Source: Agrostemma githago (taxonomy: Eukaryota; Streptophyta; Magnoliopsida; Caryophyllales; Caryophyllaceae). Taken from it: a stretch of DNA of 64,000 nt. The DNA lies in contig OY288250.1 of NCBI GenBank assembly GCA_958450325.1, forward strand, positions 49,800,898-49,864,897, in the 5' to 3' direction. A program made the position numbers and the translations under genes. Below the pieces are notes generated by a model, which saw only the letters and a list, made by a program, of their open reading frames with translations, did not search any database and was not told the origin of the DNA. Shown piece by piece: positions 58,026 through 64,000 of this stretch; position 1 is the stretch's first letter; every line of letters begins with the position of its first letter.

Positions 58026-59680
58026 TGATAAGTGTAGTTTGTAGTGCCTATTTTACTGTGTTTTGGTCCCATTTTCCTTGTGGAATCGCTCCTTGGGAGC
58101 GGTTTATGGGCTACTTATGCTTCCTTTAGTTCGTTTCAAGTTCCCGAGACCATTTGTGAAGAGTTGGAGCAAATCCGACTCGATACATACACTTTTTGGA
58201 GCCAACGAAGTGAAGGAACGATCACTCGATGCCTTGGATTCAACCCCGAGACCTTGGGACCCAATCCCGAGGCTTTTAGACCCGATCCCGAGTCCCGAGA
58301 ATCGATGAGAAACCCATGAGAAGCAAGGAGGGACCAAAAAGAGCTTATTTGAGGCCTACAAGGCCCATCTCGGTCGGGAAAGCCTCAACCCGTCCGGGAT
58401 GGGGTGCACAAAAGCGAGCCCTTCTGTCCTGAGCCCGTCTCGGTCGGGACCAACCCGTCCCGGTCGGGACCATGCCGTCTCGGGCGGGACTAGTCCGTCC
58501 CGGGCGGGAAGCTACAGGGGCAGCACGCCTTTCTTTTATTCTTCCTCCTTCATTCTTGTAACCTTATAAATACTTCCCTTTGGTATTTTTTATGGATCAC
58601 ACATTATATTAGACTCTCTTAGGCCTCTCTACAACATTCAAACCCTAGATTTAGTGTTCCTCACATTAGCTTAATCTTCCTTTAATCTTTAGTTAATCTT
58701 TGTTTAATCTTAGTTAATTACTCTAGTATTAAGAAGACACTTGAAGATTCATCCAAGCTTGACAACCTTGGAGTTGATTTGAGTTTCTTATTTATGCAAG
58801 TTCTTATCTTTTTCATCCTTATTAGTTTGGTATAATATTCTTCTCCCTTTTACTTTTGTTCTTTGTTTATTGTTCATGTTTGAATCTTTACATATTGTTA
58901 TTGTTGTTATTAGTTCATTATGGATGTTTGGATGTTTGGTTTGTTTTCTCTTGATTATGTTAGTTTAAGTTTGGTAATGAGTGAGTAGTTCTCTTGTGAG
59001 GTTAGTAGGGGGGTTAAGGGTAGATTATGGGTGATTAGGGTTTGATTAGGGGTAAAGGTTACATCTTTGTTGGTAGTCACATATTGGGCACTATATGTGT
59101 TTGTTGAATTGCTTGTGTGAGTAGTAGTGGCCAATGCTTCCCATACTTGTGCTCATCTTCTCATTGTTTGTCTAGTTTGTGATTGTGTTGAGAATAGTCA
59201 TAGACACGAGAGTGGGGACTAGGGTTTAGACGCGAGAGCACGAACCTAACTCGACATCGGTCTACGTAGCGAGAGCCCGGACCGACTCTAGCAACTAGGA
59301 GACACCTACACCCTTGATCACCCAAATTACCCTACTACACTTAAGAACCCGACCTACCCCACTTCCTTCCATATTTGATTTCATCCTCCTAGTTAGTCAT
59401 CATTTTCTCTAGTTCGCTAGTTTGTTTAATCTTTAGTCATTTAATTTAGCCTTGTTTTAGCTAGTTCATTGTTAGTCTAGTCCTTACCTCTTCTCCATCA
59501 TAGTTTGTCAATTATTACTTTCTTTGTGTTGTTTTGGTAGCCTAGTCTCGTTTTTAGGTTGACTTAGTCTAAACTCTACGATACCGTATCCGTGGATACG
59601 ACCCGACTTACCCAAGCTACCCACTAGGTATAGTTGGTTATTTATTGTTGGTTAGGACCCACGGCAAATCCTCACCATCA
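58026..59680 (+). repeat. 3' LTR of copy 4
   Basis: 1655 bp, TGATAAGTG to CCATCA, then the GCAAC duplication and resumption of the Retand-B LTR. Palindromes at 58367-58509 and TATAAATAC near 58565. Confidence 0.95.
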
Positions 59681-61730
59681 GCAACCCCATGCACACTCAA
59701 TTTCACATCATTTACACAACTCTACAACCCTAATTCAAACCTTAGCACTACACTAGCAAACCCTAAACCTAGCTTTAGGAATCGAAACCCTAACCACCAT
59801 AACTCGACCTCCATAAACCTCGAAACTCCCGTGTTAAAGCCACGACTACGAGTTCGATCCGAGACAAGAACATGTAGGTTGAGGGTGCCAAAACCCCTTT
59901 CTTTCCTTCTTCTCTTCCTTTCGACATCTTCCTCCTTTTCCACGTTTTTTTCGTTTCTTTTATTTTGTTTATCGCATCATAATATCAATAATGGCGTTAG
60001 CATTAAAACATTAAAATACTTGTTGATTTGTGTCGAGTGTGAGTGATGGTGGGATAAGGAAAACCGAATATACAAGTGTACTGCACACAGCGTTGCCGGT
60101 CGCTTATCCCATCACCCCGATCATTTGATTATTGAAACAAGTTAACTTAAACAATAATCCGCTTTATTTCGTTTTTCGTCATCATTCAAGTCACATATTT
60201 GCATCGATTTTCAAAAACAAGCATTCTATTTAATAAGAGTCAAAACCCGTTGACGCGGATCCGACATCACAATCTCTAGGGATGTATTTCGATGTCGGAG
60301 AAACCGAGGGAATCAAGTCTTCTAATTCAAAGCAAGGTGTCGATCCATTAGATTCCATACCAATTCCATAATTGGATGTCGAATCTATCGATCTAGTCAC
60401 ATAAATTAATTAACGCGATTTACTCATATCACGATAGTTAATTTAAGACGACTAAAATTAATTTATTATTCCCACTCTAGTATTCTATATCGATTCAATA
60501 ATCGAATATGGGATGCAACGAGTATTCAAATTCAGAATCGAGTATAAATCCCACAATATTTATATTCGGTTCAACAAAATCAATGATTCATAAAAAATCT
60601 GAATCGAGCATAAGTCATACAATATTTATGCTCAATTCGGTAAAACCGTCGAATTATCAAAAATCAAAAGCAATTTCAAAATCAATAATAAAATTGCAAG
60701 CGAACCTAGTTCGTATAGGTGCCACTCGACCGAGTGCTTCGGCCACTCGATCGAGTGACATCACAACTTAGCGAGCAGAATGCTCTTTCGACCTCTACTC
60801 GGTCGAGTCTCATAGTGACTCGACCGAGTGGCAACGTACTCGGCCGAGTTGACCAATAACTCGGTCGAGTAGGGTCACGAAATCCGGGACTGAACACTTT
60901 TTAAGGATCCACTCGGTCGAGTCCCGCGATGACTCGGTCGAGTGGCCCTTTACCACATTAAATCGTGAGTCCTACAATAGCATTCGAGTCTCGTTAATCG
61001 TTTTTTGACTTAGGTCAACACGTGCCTAATTAATCATGTGAAACATCTTTTCAAAACCATACATTAACTCATTTGCATCCTTCTATACAATTCAATATTT
61101 GCACAAACCGTTATTATTCGTTATACCGTTACTAACCGTTTGTTGTTTCTTTTGTCAATTTTGCTTGTTTATTTTATTTTACTAAAATGAACCCACAAGC
61201 TAAATTCAACTTCAACGTAGAATTAATTGCATTAAATCGACGTAGAAACTATTTTCAATTCCTCGCATGCTTAGGGAAAATAATCATTGCATATCATTTT
61301 CCCGTTCAACTAACGCGCGTATTAGAAAGTCATTCGAGATCTTAGTAGAGGCCGCTAAGTGCGGGCGGGCTTGGGTGTCCTTAGTGGGCTTCCCAACACG
61401 TACCCTCACCCCTTACTCAGAACCTCGGTTTCCGGATGCCCGAAACCGTTGGCGCACGAGAGTCATTCAATACACGATATCCGATAATGTCGGTATCGGT
61501 ATCAAATGCAAAGGGACGACACCAATAAACTCTGACATCGGAAATGGGCCGTATTTTGTATACGGCCCACTACGACATAGAGTGGGTTCGAACGGGCCCG
61601 AACTCCACAAAGTCCGGTGGCGACTCCACTTCGATTTAAATTTCAATTCGATCCATTCTCATATGGAGATTCATTCGTCTCCCCAAACCCGCGCGTGGCC
61701 GCGTCGGGGTGAACCTATGTCATGTCCACA
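59681..61730 (+). repeat. Retand-B 3' LTR, segment 3
   Basis: Matches 32402-34453 of the 5' LTR, including the second palindrome cluster (about 60718-60950), and ends CATGTCCACA followed by the AAACC duplication. Confidence 0.95.
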
Positions 61731-62445
61731 AAACCCAAATGTCTTATTAATTTTGAATTGACCTTACAAAAATTAGTCACCTAATTTAATCACAAATGTA
61801 ATCACAATTTAATCCCAATTTACGAAAAACCTAGCTAATTTATCAATTTAATCCCAATTTAATCGAACAAAACACAAAAATTCATGGCTTAGGTCACACA
61901 GAAACAGCTTAAACAGGTCAAATAAGGTCAAACTTTCGGATACAGATATCAAAATTCCGAAAGCGCCGATAACACCAATTTATAACCCCGATCAGGATAG
62001 AAGTGGTTTCGGGAAAATCCGGCATTATTACGACACTTTTTGGTCCGTCCTAAGTCACACAAAACCTCACGGAAGGCCTAAAGGTCATTCTAGCTCAATT
62101 CAACCAAATTCATCAAACCCTAATCAAAATTGTGATGGGCAAAACTAATCTACCTAATCAAATTTGGGCTAAACTAATCAACCTATTCAAAATTTAGACC
62201 TAAACAATATTTACTAGCAAACTACCAATAAATAACGATAACAATAAAAAACAAGAACTAATTATAATGAATAAGAAGTAACTAAGTAAGAAAACATAGC
62301 AAAAATTAATAAAAAGTATGAAAAATGGAGGACAGGAATGGAGAATGGAGTCGGCGAGGAGTATAGATAGGATGTAGAGAGTGGTTTTTTTTAGAGAGTG
62401 AAGGGGGAGAGGGGGGTGGGCGGGTATTTGATGCGACTCAGCCAG
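61731..62445 (-). other. CACTA 5' region (promoter, leader or first intron)
   Basis: On the minus strand this lies between the right terminus of the CACTA and the transposase ATG, from which Retand-B now separates it by 30 kb. AT-rich, no coding domain seen. It probably held the promoter and 5' UTR or an intron. Confidence 0.6.
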
Positions 62446-62723
62446 ACAGGCGTCCAGTATCGGACGCCAGATCCAGCCAAATTGTCGTCCGACAGTGGAC
62501 GCCATATACCCCTAAATGGCGTCGGCCAGTGGACGCCAATAGTGGTATATGGCGTCTGCTTGTGGACGCCCGTCCAGCTTGAATTTAGTCCTCCCAGATT
62601 CAGTCGGACGCCAAGTTTGGCGTCTGCCTGTGGACGCCCGTTTGTATTTTCGGACGCCATGTAGGGGTCCATAGGCCCAGGACGTCCACCAGGTGGATGC
62701 CCGGGACTGTTTTTCTTGTAGTG
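62446..62723. repeat. CACTA right subterminal and terminal repeats
   Basis: Roughly ten copies of TGGACGCC or GGCGTC-type words (for example near 62461, 62494, 62518, 62532, 62564, 62607), then the terminal inverted repeat TTTTCTTGTAGTG at 62711-62723. It mirrors the left end. Confidence 0.87.
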
Positions 62724-63339
62724 TCTAGATAGGAAAAGCTTGCTTAGGGGGGAAGCAACACCCGGTTTTGAGGAGATGAAGGACTCTGATTCTAGCTGAA
62801 ACGAGAATCGCTCGATCGAGTAATGCATAGCACTCGATCGAGTGCCCGGTCTGATGCCATATTTGGCGTTTTTTAGGAGCTCACTCGACCGAGTGGCCGG
62901 TCCACTCGATCGAGTGGGTCTGAACCGAGTTGGATTTCCTTTTGGAGACCGAGTTTTATCTTTTATGGAATTGTTTAATGTTTTTTGTAGCTGATTTTTG
63001 TAAGGAATCCGACTTCGAATTGGATTCTCGAATGTCGCGTGACAGATATTTTTGGCTCGGGAATGTCTTTGACCGGGGTTTCACTCGGTCGCTAAAAGAC
63101 GGTTTTGCCCTTGGTCTCGGTTTTGACCCAAATTAGTCTCATTTGACCGGAAACGACCCACTGGGCCTGAATTTGAGCTCTGTTTGGTGAGATTTTTACT
63201 CCGCTAAAAGCTCGTGCCAACTACTATTGATTCCGAGTCCGAAAATCGAGTGTATTAAGTCATGTTTACGTCCGATCATCATCGGGTGTTTTTTGGAAAC
63301 TCCTATAGACACCTGGCGGTCAAAATATGGGTGTCTACA
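62724..63339 (-). repeat. Retand-D 3' LTR, right arm
   Basis: U3 start of the minus-strand LTR. On the minus strand it begins TGTAGACACCC at 63339 and continues ACACCCGATGATGATCGGAC as in Retand-B. Palindromes CTCGATCGAG and CACTCGACCGAGTG occur at about 62810-62922. It is separated from its TATA box by the CACTA. Confidence 0.85.
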
Positions 63340-63491
63340 GAGCCCCTACTTTGACTGAGGCTTGGACAAGGCGAAAGTCAGAGTAGCTACCAGGCCAATC
63401 GAGGATTAAGACCTGGTAGACTTCTGGTCGGGTCGTTTATAGTCCATTAGACTTGCGTAAGAGGGCTCGCCAGCCATAAGATGGAAATCAT
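63340..63491 (-). other. Retand-D polypurine tract and internal 3' end
   Basis: Read on the minus strand, CAGTCAAAGTAGGGGCTC lies against the LTR start. The next ~120 bp (GGCTGGCGAGCCC, AACGACCCGACC) match the end of Retand-B. This shows the LTR is the 3' one and that the element body lies to the right. Confidence 0.8.
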
Positions 63492-64000
63492 CACTACTAC
63501 AAATGAGCATTTGGGCCACGGCTGAATTCGTGGCAAAAGTGCTAAATTTTCGTGGCTAAAGTACTTTGTCACGGAAATACCATCCGTGGCGCAAGTGGCC
63601 ATGGCAAACAAATAGCCACGGAAAAAAAAAACGTGGCAAGTATTGATTTTATTGCCACGGAGTCTCCCGTGGCTATAATTAATTTTTCGCCACGGATTAT
63701 CCTGTGGCTAATTATGTTTGTGGCGAAATATTTATTCCGGTGACAAAATATATAATAAAATAAATTAAATAAATTAATAACCGTAAGAATTCTCTACCCC
63801 TATAGTAGTCACATCTGGAACGGTTACTAGCTTTACAGCTGAGTCTTTGACCATACGCATCCAAGAGCCTTCCCAGGAGGTCATCCATCTTAACACTACT
63901 CTCACTCAAGCACGATTAACTGCGGAATTCTTATGGCCAGCTACAAGAAATGAAATTGAACTTTATTGACCTAATCATTGGTTTGAATTCTTTTAAAGTG
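63492..64000. mobile_element. Second CACTA-type element, left end only
   Basis: CACTACTACAAATG at 63492 resembles a CACTA terminus. It is followed over 250 bp by repeated GCCACGG or CCGTGGC words (63516, 63580, 63615, 63652, 63668, 63691), as expected for subterminal repeats. The other end is outside the window, so no target duplication can be checked. It lies inside the Retand-D interior, about 150 bp from its LTR. Confidence 0.55.
63868..63936 (-). pseudogene. Degenerate 5S rRNA-like segment
   Basis: The minus strand reads CCGCAGTTAATCGTGCTTGA, then GAGAGTAGTGTTAAGATGG and ATGACCTCCTGGGAAG. This follows the middle of plant 5S rRNA, covering the internal pol III promoter (A box, intermediate element, C box), with roughly ten differences in about 68 bp, mostly transitions. 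The first ~40 and last ~15 bases of 5S are not recognisable, so it is not a working 5S gene. It could be a Cassandra-type or 5S-derived SINE fragment, or a 5S piece captured by the CACTA-type element. Confidence 0.65.

Larger units (their letters stand above)
49874..59680 (+). mobile_element. Athila-like gag-pro element, copy 4, complete, open frame
   Basis: 9807 bp with LTRs of 1635 and 1655 bp. Exact target duplication GCAAC at 49869-49873 and 59681-59685. The insertion point is four bases after the TATATAA of the Retand-B 3' LTR. It is the only copy whose gag-protease frame is uninterrupted (51739-54891). As in the others, no pol follows. It is the best candidate in the window for an element that still makes Gag and protease. 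Confidence 0.95.
31873..61730 (+). mobile_element. Retand-B: Tat/Retand-type element without pol
   Basis: 5' LTR 31873-34453, tRNA-Arg primer-binding site, leader, gag only, 3' UTR with tandem array, polypurine tract, and a 3' LTR that starts at 39683 and ends at 61730 after two nested insertions. Ends are TGTAGACACC and GTCCACA. The 5-bp target duplication AAACC is exact (31868-31872 and 61731-61735). Without copies 3 and 4 and their duplications it is about 10.4 kb. The 3' LTR pieces add up to about 2.58 kb, equal to the 5' LTR. No protease, reverse transcriptase or integrase is visible in the 5.2-kb interior. The target is the CACTA element, about 190 bp upstream of its transposase ATG. 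Confidence 0.95.
25676..62723 (-). mobile_element. CACTA (En/Spm) transposon with nested insertions
   Basis: Terminal inverted repeats begin CACTACAAGAAAA at 25676 and end TTTTCTTGTAGTG at 62723. The 3-bp target duplication TCT is present at 25673-25675 and 62724-62726. Similarity of the ends continues for roughly 45 bp. Both ends carry subterminal copies of TGGACGCC/GGCGTCC. Removing Retand-B and one copy of its target duplication leaves about 7.2 kb. Two genes read on the minus strand: a TNP2-type transposase (31679 to 28110) and a second En/Spm-type gene (27973 to 26313). Both are broken. The host site is the U3 of the Retand-D LTR, about 60 bp from its TATA-like box. Confidence 0.93.
23980..63491 (-). 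mobile_element. Retand-D: minus-strand Tat-type element, 3' LTR and 3' end
   Basis: On the minus strand the order is internal 3' end (63491-63340), polypurine tract, LTR start TGTAGACACCC at 63339, LTR body to 62724, the CACTA insertion, LTR body 25675-23980. About 2.3 kb of LTR remain. The matching segment near 23980-24290 is the reverse complement of the end of the Retand-B LTR (CCGCGTCGGGGTGGAC, GTTCGAACGGGC-like, ATCGGATACCG). The LTR's last ~16 bp are missing at 23980, replaced by unrelated sequence. The rest of the element lies to the right, where another CACTA-type end begins at 63492. Confidence 0.8.

Noticed and set aside
39788..59680. Copies 3 and 4 as one tandem or recombinant element sharing an LTR
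   Set aside because: Each has its own two LTRs and its own 5-bp duplication, separated by 434 bp of Retand-B LTR.
63712..63909. 65-codon minus-strand frame as a protein gene
   Set aside because: It lies across the 5S-like segment and AT-rich sequence; the residues are a translation of 5S-derived RNA sequence.

Overview
The window is a plant nuclear, heterochromatin-like block made of transposable elements nested inside one another. I found no host gene. Evidence for a plant: the primer-binding sites match plant tRNA-Asp and tRNA-Arg 3' ends, the retroelement Gag and protease are of plant Ty3/Gypsy type (Athila-like and Tat/Retand-Ogre-like), and there is a CACTA (En/Spm) DNA transposon with a TNP2 transposase. 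The species cannot be read from the sequence; a large, repeat-rich eudicot (perhaps Caryophyllales) is a guess.

Layout, left half. Retand-A, a + strand Tat-type element, runs in from the left of the window and ends with its 3' LTR at 20084-22251. Its 3' UTR holds a 28-bp tandem array and a ~40-bp tandem array. Two Athila-like elements lie in it: copy 1 (1-7586, 5' part outside the window) and copy 2 (9031-18638, complete, target duplication CTAAC, sitting inside the 28-bp array). Retand-A itself abuts the internal region of another Tat-type element, Retand-C (22252 to about 23720).

Layout, right half. A minus-strand Tat-type 3' LTR (Retand-D, 23980-63339) is split by a CACTA element (25676-62723, duplication TCT). 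The CACTA is split by Retand-B (31873-61730, duplication AAACC). The 3' LTR of Retand-B is split twice, by Athila-like copy 3 (39788-49439, duplication GCTCA) and copy 4 (49874-59680, duplication GCAAC). This is a four-level nest in which every complete boundary can be checked by target-site duplication. At the right edge a second CACTA-type terminus (63492 onward) contains a degenerate 5S rRNA-like segment.

Coding content. The four Athila-like copies carry one gag-protease reading frame and no reverse transcriptase, RNase H or integrase. Copy 4 has a 1050-codon uninterrupted frame; copies 1-3 are broken. Retand-B has only a gag interrupted by one stop. The CACTA transposase is broken by stops and frameshifts. 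All visible elements therefore look dependent on enzymes encoded elsewhere, or dead.

Most unusual signal. Two unrelated LTR families both carry clusters of 10-12 bp palindromes of the shared form CYCG-RY-CGRG in the U3 region. In most LTRs they lie just upstream of the TATA box: CCCGGTCGGG-type in the Athila-like LTRs and CTCGATCGAG-type in Retand-B and Retand-D. The Athila-like elements also have a second cluster in inverted orientation about 0.3 kb after the protease stop, and a second internal polypurine-like tract.
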